From NCBI GenBank assembly GCA_037127655.1, contig JBAXXY010000004.1, positions 1 to 53,225 on the forward strand: DNA of 53,225 nucleotides, written 5' to 3'. Source of the DNA: GWF2-38-69 sp037127655 (GTDB lineage Bacteria > Verrucomicrobiota > Lentisphaeria > Victivallales > GWF2-38-69). Made by a program: the position numbers and the translations under genes. The number at the start of each line of letters is the position of its first letter. Within the stretch, counting starts at the first letter, position 1. This document shows, in pieces, positions 21,803 through 30,101 of the stretch. A model generated the notes under the pieces. The model saw only the letters and a list, made by a program, of their open reading frames with translations. It made no database searches and had not been told where the DNA came from.

Positions 21803-24199
21803 CTAGACACTTTTATCCTCTTCATTAATGTAAATTTCTCTTTTCCCATCGGAGGATTGAACCGGGCCTATCATTCCTTGCTTTTCCATAGTTTCGATGA
21901 TATTTGCCGCTTTATTGTATCCGATACCAAGTCTTCTTTGCAAATAACTCGTTGTAGCTTTTTTCTCTCTTTTTACTATGTCTATAGCTCTATCCATCAG
22001 GTCGGCTTTATCGTCGAGAGCAGAGCCTTTATCTTCAGAATAGAATTCAGTCTCGTCTGTATCTTCCTGTTTTTCTTCTGCGACCACTTTGTCGTCAAAC
22101 TTTTGTTCCATTTGTTCAGAGCAGAACGCTACGACTTTTTCAATCTCAGCATCGCTTACCATTGCGCCCTGAATTCTTTCCAGTTTGGCGCTTCCTGGCG
22201 GAATAAAAAGCATATCGCCTTTGCCAAGAAGTGATTCTGCTCCATTTTGGTCTAGAATTACTCTGCTGTCTATCATGGAAGAAACTCTAAAAGCAATTCT
22301 AGTCGGCAGATTTGCTTTAATTATACCGGTGATAATTTCCTTGCTTGGCCTCTGAGTAGCAACGACAAGGTGTATTCCCACTGCCCTTGCTTTTTGCGCT
22401 ATCCTGCAAATAGAAGTTTCTACATCTGTTTTTGCGGCCATCATAATGTCTGCAAGCTCGTCTAGAATGATAACTATGAAAGGAAGTTTGGCCGGTATTG
22501 CCTTTCCGTCATCGTCAAGAATCTCTAAACTTATCGGTCTGGAGTTGAAAGTTTCTAGATTTTTAACTCTTACCTTTGCAAGCACTCTATAGCGTCTTTC
22601 CATCTCATTTATAGCCCAGCGCAGGGCAAATGGAACTTTTTTTGGTTCGTTAACTATCGGAGTAATAAGATGAGGAAGCGTTTTGTACATCTCGAATTCA
22701 ACTACTTTTGGGTCAACAAGGATGAGCCTGAGTTCATCAGGAGTAAACCTGTAAAGCAAACTCATAATAAGAGTATTTATACATACGCTTTTACCACTGC
22801 CGGTTGAGCCTGCAATGAGTAGGTGAGGGGCTCTTGCCAGATCAGTAATTACAGGTTCGCCTGATACATTTTTACCCAGGGCAATAGGGATTTCATGGGT
22901 TGCCTTTTTCCATTGAGAAGAACCAAGCACGCCAAGTAATGAAACCGGCGACGAAACTTTATTTGGTACCTCAATTCCGACAGCGTCTTTCCCTGGTATG
23001 GGGGCAAGAATTCGGATGCTCTCAGCTCTGAGATCGAGCTTTATATTGTTTTCAAGTGAAGTTATTTTGTCGAGTCTGACACCGGGGGATGGAACTATTT
23101 CAAGTCTGGTAATCCGAGGACCGGTTACTCCTTCGGTTACCTTTGCTTCAACTCCGAAGCTGTCCAATGTGTCCTGAAGCGTTTCTTTTGCTTTTTGAAC
23201 TGCCTCCCTAGATTCGCCACTAGATTCTTCTACTTCATCTAAGAGCTTTAATAATGGCAATTTATAAACTGTGCCGCTCAATGTAGCTCTCTTGATTTGT
23301 TTATCTTTAACTACGGCATTGTTAGTGCTTACTATCATTGTTTTCTGAGCTAGATTATGAGAGATTGGAGGAACTTCCAGGGCTTTATCTTTGCTCTTTG
23401 GTAACTTATAAAAATCTTGATCGAAAAGACCGTCATCTATAACTATTGTCTGGGAACTGATCGGCTTGTTTTTTGTCCTTTTAAGCTCAATTTCTTTTCT
23501 GACTTGTTCTAATGTCAGCTCTGTTTTGGTGTTATATAATTTAATTTCTTCCGAATCAGAATCTGAACTAGTTGATGTTCTTCTGATTTTTAGAGCGGAT
23601 AGAATTTTTTTCAGGAAGATTCCAGTTTTTTCTTCCCAGATGAATGTCATCCCAATTGCGACAAGAGCTAAACCTATTATGCAACTACCGATTGTCCCCA
23701 TGTATTGCCTGATCCATCCTGCGCTGTCAAACTTATCTGGAGGAGAGGCCAAAAACTGGCCGAAAACACCGCCAGAGAGAGTTTTGATTCCCATGCTTGA
23801 GGTGAGTGGAGCAAAAGTCTCAGGCCATAAAGCAAAGGAAATTGAAAACCCGAATAATAAAAGAATAATCGATAAAATCAGGCTTCTTATTTTAACAGGC
23901 CCTTGTCTGAAGAGAGACTGCAAGGAGGCTATGAAACAGAATAAACCCAGAAAATATCCTGCAAGCCCGAATGTATTAAAAATAACTCTTGATAAAACGG
24001 CTCCAAAATATCCTATCCAATTGAAGAGTTGACCGTTTTTCCCGCCCTCTGCGACTGCGTCGTCCTGACTATTATGAGTTAGTATGGCAAGCAGCAACAG
24101 TATTGAAAAGATGAGAAAAATGACCTTGCCGACCGTGATCTTATGATGTTTGTCTGGCTCTTTATTTTGCCTTGTTCTCTTGAGATTGCTGTTTTTCAT
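21803..24199 (-). CDS. ftsK: FtsK/SpoIIIE family DNA translocase
   Basis: Septum-located ATP-driven DNA pump that clears and helps resolve chromosome termini. The 798-aa protein has four or so N-terminal TM helices (residues about 24-185), a linker of roughly 170 residues, and the motor: alpha domain (FGVEAKVTEGVTGPRITRLE), Walker A (GSTGSGKSVCINTL), Walker B (FIVIILDELADIMM) and the ATQRPSKEIITGIIKANLPTRIAFRV block. A C-terminal winged-helix gamma domain (AIDIVKREKKATTSYLQRRL) should read polar DNA signals. It is 106 nt upstream of the RodZ-like gene and 60 nt downstream of the tandem NDK gene, with a small AT-rich gap on each side. Confidence 0.95.
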   Translation of the reverse strand: MKNSNLKRTRQNKEPDKHHKITVGKVIFLIFSILLLLAILTHNSQDDAVAEGGKNGQLFNWIGYFGAVLSRVIFNTFGLAGYFLGLFCFIASLQSLFRQGPVKIRSLILSIILLLFGFSISFALWPETFAPLTSSMGIKTLSGGVFGQFLASPPDKFDSAGWIRQYMGTIGSCIIGLALVAIGMTFIWEEKTGIFLKKILSALKIRRTSTSSDSDSEEIKLYNTKTELTLEQVRKEIELKRTKNKPISSQTIVIDDGLFDQDFYKLPKSKDKALEVPPISHNLAQKTMIVSTNNAVVKDKQIKRATLSGTVYKLPLLKLLDEVEESSGESREAVQKAKETLQDTLDSFGVEAKVTEGVTGPRITRLEIVPSPGVRLDKITSLENNIKLDLRAESIRILAPIPGKDAVGIEVPNKVSSPVSLLGVLGSSQWKKATHEIPIALGKNVSGEPVITDLARAPHLLIAGSTGSGKSVCINTLIMSLLYRFTPDELRLILVDPKVVEFEMYKTLPHLITPIVNEPKKVPFALRWAINEMERRYRVLAKVRVKNLETFNSRPISLEILDDDGKAIPAKLPFIVIILDELADIMMAAKTDVETSICRIAQKARAVGIHLVVATQRPSKEIITGIIKANLPTRIAFRVSSMIDSRVILDQNGAESLLGKGDMLFIPPGSAKLERIQGAMVSDAEIEKVVAFCSEQMEQKFDDKVVAEEKQEDTDETEFYSEDKGSALDDKADLMDRAIDIVKREKKATTSYLQRRLGIGYNKAANIIETMEKQGMIGPVQSSDGKREIYINEEDKSV

Positions 24200-24259
24200 C
24201 AGTGTTTAAAAAAAACGCGTAGAGAAAATTTAACTTCTTTACGCGCATGTGTCTTTAAA

Positions 24260-25432
24260 TTACTTGTATGATTCTTTAATAATTTTGCCAATATTGTTAT
24301 TGTCAACCTTAATAATGCCCATTTCTCTCTTGGCATTTTCATAAGAGTCTGAGGCATGGGCAGTATTGACCATCACATCCGTCCCGAAATCTCTTCTGAT
24401 TGTGCCGCCTGGAGCCTTTGTAGGATCTGTCGGTCCAAGAACATCTCTGATTTTATTGACTGCATTTTCGCCTTGGTAGATTAAAACCATGCATCTAACT
24501 TTGCCTGGGTCTGAAGTATGTTCTTTAGCAACTTCTTCGGGCCTTAATCCAGACATAAATTCTACAATCTGAGAGAATTGGTCATCGGCGTATCTCATGC
24601 CAATAGTATTTGAAAGGCTTTCGGTATCTTGCTCGGAAAGTTTAATTTTGAGATCTCTCTCAAGAATTTCTTTTGCCTGTTTGCCAATCTTTGGTGAGAG
24701 TTTTTCTCTCAAAATATTTTTTACAGGTCCGTAGAATTCTAAAGCCTCATCAAGAGACATCCTATAAAGTTTGCATCCTACTATTCTCAAGCCTGTCCTG
24801 CTTAACATATCAATAATGTTTCCAGGTCTGGAGCTTGGGTAACGCCAATTATCTGGCTTAATAATCACAAGTGTTCTCTTGCTTGAGTCATCCTCAGATG
24901 TCAAGAGAGGCACATCTATAATATTGGTCGTAGAATCAACGAAATTTGCTATGAAGAGCATTTCTTTCTTATAAAGTTCTGTATCAGAAATAGTCGGAGC
25001 AACTATTACAGCAGGCTCAAAATATCTTACTGAGCCGTCCCTATTTAGCACATAGTCCGAGTATGTATCTCTAATGGTTTCTCCAGTTCTTATTCCTGGT
25101 TTCATCTGACCGACTACATCAGAAAGTTTCCTGGTGGCGTTCTCTCCCTTAAAGAGTAGCATCATAACTCTATGAAATCTGTTATCATGTGGAGCGAAGT
25201 TTTCTCTGACATAATCGCCGAGATGTTTCAATGATTCTTGCGAAGAGGTTTCATCATTAATGTCCTCTATCAGTTTCGCATATTGATTTGCAAATTCCTG
25301 AGTTGGGGCAAAGATCTTGACTCCAATTAGTTCAAGGTCTGTCCTTGATAGGAGTCTAGCGATGATTCCGCCTGTTCTCGATTTCTGAATTGTGTAGGGT
25401 GTTATTAGTGCGTATGAGAGTTCTATAGTCAT
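24260..25432 (-). CDS. Tandem nucleoside diphosphate kinase domain protein, first domain degenerate
   Basis: A 390-aa protein made of two NDK folds. The second (from about residue 185, TLVIIKPDNW) keeps the nucleotide-binding Lys, the GENAVNKIRDVLGPTDP and GTIRRDFG blocks, and the phosphorylated His in NTAHASDSYENAKRE, so it should transfer phosphate between NTPs and NDPs. The first (residues about 1-175) begins ALITPYTIQ, with Thr in place of the Lys, retains GENATRKLSDVVG and GETIRDTYSD, but has no His in the matching segment (IVAPTISDTELYKKEM). An insertion of about 45 residues splits the second fold (GPVKNILREKLSPKIG...). Ordinary NDK is about 140 aa. The first domain may be regulatory or structural. 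Confidence 0.88.
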   Translation of the reverse strand: MTIELSYALITPYTIQKSRTGGIIARLLSRTDLELIGVKIFAPTQEFANQYAKLIEDINDETSSQESLKHLGDYVRENFAPHDNRFHRVMMLLFKGENATRKLSDVVGQMKPGIRTGETIRDTYSDYVLNRDGSVRYFEPAVIVAPTISDTELYKKEMLFIANFVDSTTNIIDVPLLTSEDDSSKRTLVIIKPDNWRYPSSRPGNIIDMLSRTGLRIVGCKLYRMSLDEALEFYGPVKNILREKLSPKIGKQAKEILERDLKIKLSEQDTESLSNTIGMRYADDQFSQIVEFMSGLRPEEVAKEHTSDPGKVRCMVLIYQGENAVNKIRDVLGPTDPTKAPGGTIRRDFGTDVMVNTAHASDSYENAKREMGIIKVDNNNIGKIIKESYK

Positions 25433-25515
25433 AATAAATTCCTTTTCTTTGAATTTAGTAGTATTCTAGTGTATCCTTTAAGGAATTTCAAAGGAAAAAT
25501 CATTTTTAAGTTCAG

Positions 25516-25584
25516 TTCAATTAATTGAGTAGGAATCATTACTTATTTATTGACAAAACTTATAAACTGTTATTCAATTAATTG
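25516..25584. promoter_or_regulatory. Two identical palindromic sites around the rsfS promoter
   Basis: TTCAATTAATTG occurs at 25516-25527 and again at 25573-25584; within each, CAATTAATTG is a perfect 10-bp palindrome. The second copy overlaps the -10 hexamer of the candidate promoter, and the first lies about 23 bp before its -35. The copies start 57 bp apart. The layout fits a repressor that blocks the -10 and uses an upstream auxiliary site; AT-rich composition makes chance a real alternative. Confidence 0.45.
25550..25578 (+). promoter_or_regulatory. Sigma-70-type promoter for rsfS and following genes
   Basis: A perfect TTGACA (25550-25555) and TTCAAT (25573-25578) are separated by exactly 17 nt, 72 nt before the rsfS ATG and pointing into the rsfS run. 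It is divergent from the NDK gene. Confidence 0.55.
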
Positions 25585-25650
25585 TAGAAGGTTATGCGCC
25601 CAATAAAGCATTTGCTTTCTAAAAATAACTCATACTCAAAAGGAATATTA

Positions 25651-26040
25651 ATGTCCAAGCAAACTAACTTTCCAACATCAGAAGAATTTGTTAATTTTTG
25701 CGCCCGTTTAGCTGAAGATAAGAAGGCTGAAAATGTAATAGTTATGAAACTGGGCGAAGTAAGCTCTATTTCCGATTACTTTATGATTTGCACAGGAACA
25801 TCTCACCCTCACCTTGGCGCAATTGCCGAATGGGTAAGAAGGAAGGCAAGAGAGGAATTTGACATAAGGCCAGTTGCCATTGATGGAGAAAAAGAGTCAG
25901 ATTGGATAGTAATTGATTTTGGAAATGTGATGTTGCATATTTTTAGTCAGGAATCCAGAGAAAAATATAATCTGGAAAGCCTATGGGGCGACTCTGAAAA
26001 AATAGAAAAACTAATTACGGAGAAAAGATCTCAGAAATAG
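25651..26040 (+). CDS. rsfS: Ribosomal silencing factor RsfS
   Basis: Binds uL14 of the large subunit and blocks subunit joining when nutrients are scarce. The 129-aa protein shows the DUF143/Iojap blocks: VIVMKLGEVSSISDYFMICTGTS, RPVAIDGEKESDWIVIDFGNVMLHIF and the REKYNLESLWGD ending. I chose the ATG at 25651, preceded by AAAGGAA; an open frame reaches back 19 codons to 25594 without family similarity. Usual rsfS neighbours such as nadD and obg are missing here; it is followed by an acidic unknown gene. Confidence 0.94.
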   Translation: MSKQTNFPTSEEFVNFCARLAEDKKAENVIVMKLGEVSSISDYFMICTGTSHPHLGAIAEWVRRKAREEFDIRPVAIDGEKESDWIVIDFGNVMLHIFSQESREKYNLESLWGDSEKIEKLITEKRSQK

Positions 26041-26088
26041 GCATTTTGTAGATACTGCGACCTTTTTCTCGGGAGGTAATTAACTATC

Positions 26089-26682
26089 ATGGATATTAGC
26101 AAATATAAACTCTGGACTGAGCTTGACTGGGCAGATCAGTTCAAAAAAGAAGATATCAATATAAATGCGTATTTTGAAGAGCTTGATAAATACCTGGATT
26201 TGCCCGATGAAGACGAATTGATTTTTTCTGCTTTAAAGAAACGCAAACTTAGCACTGACGAACTCAATATATGGGAAGATATCAACGACTTTGCCGATGA
26301 GGACGAATTTGATGAAATTTCTGAATCTGAATTGGCAAATAGAAATGATTCTTCATCAATATATTATGAGATAGGCGAAATCTCATCTGACTTGTGCAGA
26401 GATATTGCCTATTCGGACTCTTTGAATTTCAATGCAACATTGTCTTTTCTAATGCTTTCAGGTAGAGCAATGTCTCTGCATCTTGATTTTATCCAGTTGG
26501 GCAAAGAGGATTTTCCTGAATTAAAAAAAGCTATAGTAAAAAGAGAGATATTTATCCTTAACTCTCTTATTGGCTTCCTAGTAAGCCTGGAAGAACAAAT
26601 CGGCGATGAAAAATCTGAAAGCTACCTCTTAAGACTACATGGCGTAAGGGAAAAACTTATTGATCTAAGATTTACTTTGTAA
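26089..26682 (+). CDS. Acidic protein of unknown function
   Basis: I do not recognise this 197-aa protein. It is strongly acidic in its first half (DLPDEDELIFSALKKRK, then a very acidic stretch DINDFADEDEFDEISESE at about residues 64-81) and helical in the second half (FNATLSFLMLSGRAMSLHLDF, REIFILNSLIGFLVSLEE), with no signal peptide or clear TM helix. A good Shine-Dalgarno (GGGAGGT) precedes the ATG. It sits 48 nt after rsfS and 7 nt before rodA, so it is probably translated with them. A role as an adaptor is possible; nothing in the sequence decides it. Confidence 0.7.
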   Translation: MDISKYKLWTELDWADQFKKEDININAYFEELDKYLDLPDEDELIFSALKKRKLSTDELNIWEDINDFADEDEFDEISESELANRNDSSSIYYEIGEISSDLCRDIAYSDSLNFNATLSFLMLSGRAMSLHLDFIQLGKEDFPELKKAIVKREIFILNSLIGFLVSLEEQIGDEKSESYLLRLHGVREKLIDLRFTL

Positions 26683-26689
26683 TTCATTA

Positions 26690-27865
26690 ATGAAACATAT
26701 TTTTCAGTTAGAAGGCCATGAAGATCCTGAAGTATCGTTTCTCGTCGGCCTCGCTAGAAAGATTAAATATAATTTTCTGCGTTTGGATTTCGTGCAAATT
26801 ATTTCAGCGCTATTCCTTGTCTCCTTTGGGATTACATTTATTTACAGTTCAGGGCAGCAAGTAGGCGGTTCGATGACAACTGCCTGGGAAAAACAGATAA
26901 TGTGGGCGGTCATTAGTATTATTGTCTGGCTTATTCTTAGTTACTCCGACTACAATATTCCCGCTCTTGCATCTCCGGCATTCTATGTCCTGACATTAAT
27001 TCTCCTTATTCTAATATTTGTAATAGGCGTCAAGGTATATGGAGCTAGGCGCTGGCTTGATCTTGGCCCTATGAGATTGCAACCATCTGAATTTGCCAAA
27101 GTGGCTACTTTGCTTCTTCTATCCTATGTAGCGTCTTTTAATTGGTTCAAAGTCAATAGAATTTCTCACTTATTCTATTTTTTTATGCTAATGGCTGTGC
27201 CGTTTGTCTTAGTGCTGAAAGAACCAGACCTTGGAAGTTCACTTGTTTTTATTGCTATCTTCGCCGCTATTCTTTTTTGTGCCAAGATAAGCTGGAAGTG
27301 GATACTTGTAGTCATTATCGCCATCGCGGTAATAGTGCCAAGTATTTATCCATTTCTTCACGACTATCAAAAAGAAAGAATTCTGGTCTTTATGGATCCT
27401 GAAAGAGATCCTATGAATCAGGGGTGGACGAGCAGGCAGACTCTTCTTTCTGTCGGAAGCGGGGGAGTAACAGGCAAGGGGCTTCTTCACGGCACCCAAA
27501 ATCTATTAGGTTTTTTACCCAAGAGCGTATCTAATTCAGACCTGATTTTCTCTGTAATTGCAGAAGAGTCGGGATTTATGGGTTCACTATCAATGATTCT
27601 GATGTATATGGTGCTTATTTTTTCTATGATTCGAACGGCATTTATAGCCAAAGACAGCTTTGGATACTACTTTGCCGCCGGTTCTGCGGCTCTATTCTTT
27701 GAACATCTTTATATAAATATCGGGATGAATATCAGGCTGATGCCTATAACAGGAATTCCTCTCCCTCTAATAAGTTATGGCGGCTCTTTTATGCTTTCAG
27801 CTATGATTTGTCTAGGGATTCTTCAGTCAATCTATATGCGTAGCAAAAACAGCGAATTAGTTTGA
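26690..27865 (+). CDS. rodA: RodA/FtsW/SpoVE family peptidoglycan glycosyltransferase
   Basis: Integral membrane SEDS protein that polymerises lipid II into glycan strands. The 391-aa protein has about ten TM helices and the family blocks: RWLDLGPMRLQPSEFAKVA, KEPDLGSSLVF (with the catalytic-region Asp), FSVIAEESGFMGS and the closing TGIPLPLISYGGSFML. An N-terminal cytoplasmic stretch of about 33 residues precedes TM1. RodA rather than FtsW is favoured by the absence of division genes beside it, but this is context only. The run ends at the palindromic terminator just downstream. A weak ribosome site and a 7-nt gap suggest coupling to the gene before it. Confidence 0.92.
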   Translation: MKHIFQLEGHEDPEVSFLVGLARKIKYNFLRLDFVQIISALFLVSFGITFIYSSGQQVGGSMTTAWEKQIMWAVISIIVWLILSYSDYNIPALASPAFYVLTLILLILIFVIGVKVYGARRWLDLGPMRLQPSEFAKVATLLLLSYVASFNWFKVNRISHLFYFFMLMAVPFVLVLKEPDLGSSLVFIAIFAAILFCAKISWKWILVVIIAIAVIVPSIYPFLHDYQKERILVFMDPERDPMNQGWTSRQTLLSVGSGGVTGKGLLHGTQNLLGFLPKSVSNSDLIFSVIAEESGFMGSLSMILMYMVLIFSMIRTAFIAKDSFGYYFAAGSAALFFEHLYINIGMNIRLMPITGIPLPLISYGGSFMLSAMICLGILQSIYMRSKNSELV

Positions 27866-27885
27866 TCCTTTAATCTTAAAATAAA

Positions 27886-27907
27886 AAAGGCCGGCGAACC
27901 GGCCTTT
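27886..27907. terminator. Bidirectional intrinsic terminator between rodA and the parvulin gene
   Basis: AAAGGCCGG and CCGGCCTTT form a perfect 9-bp stem with a CGAA tetraloop. On the minus strand it is followed by six T, so it is strongest for the parvulin transcript; on the plus strand the tail is short. It lies between two convergent genes. Confidence 0.88.
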
Positions 27908-27930
27908 GAAATCGAATCTATTTGAAGTAT

Positions 27931-29025
27931 TTACTTCAGATTGATAACAGGATTGATCTTCTTCATCTGTTCGTCTATAAGAGTATTAACTTTCTTAAAG
28001 ACTCCATCCTGCTGAAGTTTCTGCTTGATTTGAAGAGAGAGTTTATCATCAAGAGGTATATATCCACCTTGATCATAAGCTGTTACTTTTATTATGTGCC
28101 AGCCGAATTGTGTTTTCACAAGTTCAAAGCCTTTCATCCCATTTTTAGCTAATTTCCAGCTTGAGACCTCGAATTCAGGAACCATTTGACCTTTGGCAAA
28201 CGAACCTAGCTTTCCACCATTCTTTGGACCTTCATTGTATTTATCTGCAAGCTGTTCAAAGTTTCCGCCATTCTGGAGTTCTTTATATATTTCTTCAGCC
28301 TGAACTTTTGCGGCAGCCCATGAAGCTTCAGTTTCATCTTTAGGTTTAATTAGGATGTGAGAAGCTGTAACTGTTTCAGGTTTCTTGAAGTATGTTTCTT
28401 TATTAGCATCGTAGAAAGCCTTAACATCTGCATCAGATACTGTAACAGTAGGCATAACTTTAGCTTCAACCCAGTTTTGAATGACTTGACCTTCTGCCAT
28501 CTGTTTTTTTACATCTTCGAGTGTAAAACCCTGCTGTTTAACTATGTCTTCGAAGTTGAAATCCTTATCAGCTCCTGGAGGCATCTGTTTCTTCATGTTA
28601 TCAATAAACTTATTGTAAACATCAGCTTCGAGTTCAGGAGTAACTTTAAATCCTGCATCAGCGGCCATGGCTTCAAGGATTTTTGCTTTAACCAATTCAG
28701 AAGTCATAGTCTTGGCAAGTTCTTGATATTGTTTATCATCAGGTTTCTGTCCCATCATCATCATCATCTTAACTTGCGGATTGAGTATTTTTACAAGCTC
28801 ATCCTTTTTTATTTGAGTGCTACCTATAGTAGCCACAACATCTGGAATAAAATTCCATATTTTTGGATCCAGTTCAGGCATTTTAGGCATTTCAACCTGG
28901 CCTGCTGAAGCTGTGAGAGCCTGAGCATTAGGGTCTGGGGCTTTTCCTGTGTCAGCGCCTGCAAAAGCAGAAACGGCAAAAACAAAACAGGATAAAGAAG
29001 CCAGCATTGTGAATTTATTGTTCAT
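27931..29025 (-). CDS. Secreted parvulin-type peptidyl-prolyl isomerase (SurA/PrsA-like)
   Basis: An exported foldase. The 364-aa protein has a Sec signal peptide (MNNKFTMLASLSCFVFAVSA, cut likely after AFA), a SurA-N-like helical region (about 50-200) and a parvulin domain (about 215-320) with ASHILIKPK, NGGNFEQLADKYNEGP, GGKLGSFAKGQMVPEFE and FGWHIIKV. A single parvulin domain makes it closer to PrsA/PpiC than to two-domain SurA, though no lipobox is visible. Five consecutive Met codons (about 28751-28765, VKMMMMMGQKP) are an odd local feature. It ends a 10-kb minus-strand array and follows the lipoprotein gene by 26 nt. Confidence 0.9.
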   Translation of the reverse strand: MNNKFTMLASLSCFVFAVSAFAGADTGKAPDPNAQALTASAGQVEMPKMPELDPKIWNFIPDVVATIGSTQIKKDELVKILNPQVKMMMMMGQKPDDKQYQELAKTMTSELVKAKILEAMAADAGFKVTPELEADVYNKFIDNMKKQMPPGADKDFNFEDIVKQQGFTLEDVKKQMAEGQVIQNWVEAKVMPTVTVSDADVKAFYDANKETYFKKPETVTASHILIKPKDETEASWAAAKVQAEEIYKELQNGGNFEQLADKYNEGPKNGGKLGSFAKGQMVPEFEVSSWKLAKNGMKGFELVKTQFGWHIIKVTAYDQGGYIPLDDKLSLQIKQKLQQDGVFKKVNTLIDEQMKKINPVINLK

Positions 29026-29051
29026 TGTTTGTGTTCCTTTATTTTGTTTAA

Positions 29052-30101
29052 TTATTGGGCTTTAATTATAGCATTTTGATTACAATAAATGAAAAAAGGA
29101 TTAATTATTAAGGGATTTAAACCTGACAAAGAAGAACCTTTTGATGTTAGTGAAAACCATGATTTGTAGATATTATCCTGTACATTTAATTCATTTTTCA
29201 TAGAGGACAGCATAGCGTTAGATTTTTCAACATTTCCTGTGACATTAAGCATTATTGATTTTGCTAACATATCTCTGTAGTTATTGGGTTCAAATGATGC
29301 AATCTTTTTTAACAGATTTTTATTCTCAAATGAAGAACCAGCCATAATTCTGAAAATCAGAACTTCTGTATTTGTACTCAGATAGTTAGCGCTTATATCA
29401 AATTTATTCCAATCTTCAGACATGGATTTGCGGTAAGCTGCCACTAATGAGTCAGCTGGGTTTGCCACTTCCAGAATAGCAAGCAAGGTATCTAAATTCT
29501 CATCCCCCATAACCCATGCAATGTCAATATCAGCCTTGAGATTCTCTAGAGCAAGAGCATCTTCCTGGGAGATAATTCTAGGAAGGAATGAATGGGAGCC
29601 ATCCTGAGAAATATTTGAAAATCTTGAGTTGGAATTATATTGGGCGACAGCATTGTTAATGGCAGTCTTTATATCCTTAAGTACGGTTAGCTCCCTGACT
29701 GCGTCTCTTAAATCTGAGGTTTGACCATTTTTCACAGAAAAATCATCAATGATTTTTATTGCGGTGTCAATTTCACCCTTATCTAACTCCGTTTGAACTC
29801 TTTGCATTACCAGATTGTTCTGGACATTTATCTGAATAGATTGGAGCGCCACATCATCAGGGTCAAGCTCTCTTAGTCGGTCTATTCTATTAGATGCCAT
29901 TTCATAGTTTCCCTGCCTTAAGGCTGAAAAAAGCTCACTGACAAGCAGAGCCTTCAGATGAGGAGGCTGAGGTGCATTGTTAGCTTTAGAACAAGATAAA
30001 ATTAGACAAAGACCAGCAATAAAAAAGGCAAAGGTTAACTTGTAAAGGGATCTTTTATTAAAAATAGAATTCACAAAGTTGACTCTTCGTTTTAGAATCA
30101 T
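29052..30101 (-). CDS. Putative lipoprotein with helical repeat character
   Basis: I do not recognise a named family. The N-terminus has a basic start, a hydrophobic stretch (LTFAFFIAGLCLILSCSKA) and a Cys after LILS that resembles a lipobox, so it is probably a lipoprotein of the outer or inner membrane. The rest is alpha-helical with TPR-like spacing (LFSALRQGNYEMASNRIDRL, LDKGEIDTAIKIIDDF), lengths near 34 residues. The ATG at 30099-30101 shares its A with the fabH stop (TAATG), so translation is coupled; a GTG two codons upstream is an alternative start. Neighbour to a secreted isomerase, it may act in envelope protein assembly, but that is inference. Confidence 0.72.
   Translation of the reverse strand: MILKRRVNFVNSIFNKRSLYKLTFAFFIAGLCLILSCSKANNAPQPPHLKALLVSELFSALRQGNYEMASNRIDRLRELDPDDVALQSIQINVQNNLVMQRVQTELDKGEIDTAIKIIDDFSVKNGQTSDLRDAVRELTVLKDIKTAINNAVAQYNSNSRFSNISQDGSHSFLPRIISQEDALALENLKADIDIAWVMGDENLDTLLAILEVANPADSLVAAYRKSMSEDWNKFDISANYLSTNTEVLIFRIMAGSSFENKNLLKKIASFEPNNYRDMLAKSIMLNVTGNVEKSNAMLSSMKNELNVQDNIYKSWFSLTSKGSSLSGLNPLIINPFFIYCNQNAIIKAQ

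Noticed and set aside
23466..24032. Long open frame (188 codons) on the plus strand opposite ftsK
   Set aside because: It is antisense to the membrane and linker part of ftsK, has no ribosome site, and its composition is that of reverse-complemented hydrophobic codons.
28357..28908. Plus-strand open frame of 183 codons opposite the parvulin gene
   Set aside because: It is rich in Phe, His and Cys as expected from antisense of Lys/Glu/Met codons, and the minus-strand frame has a signal peptide and clear parvulin motifs.
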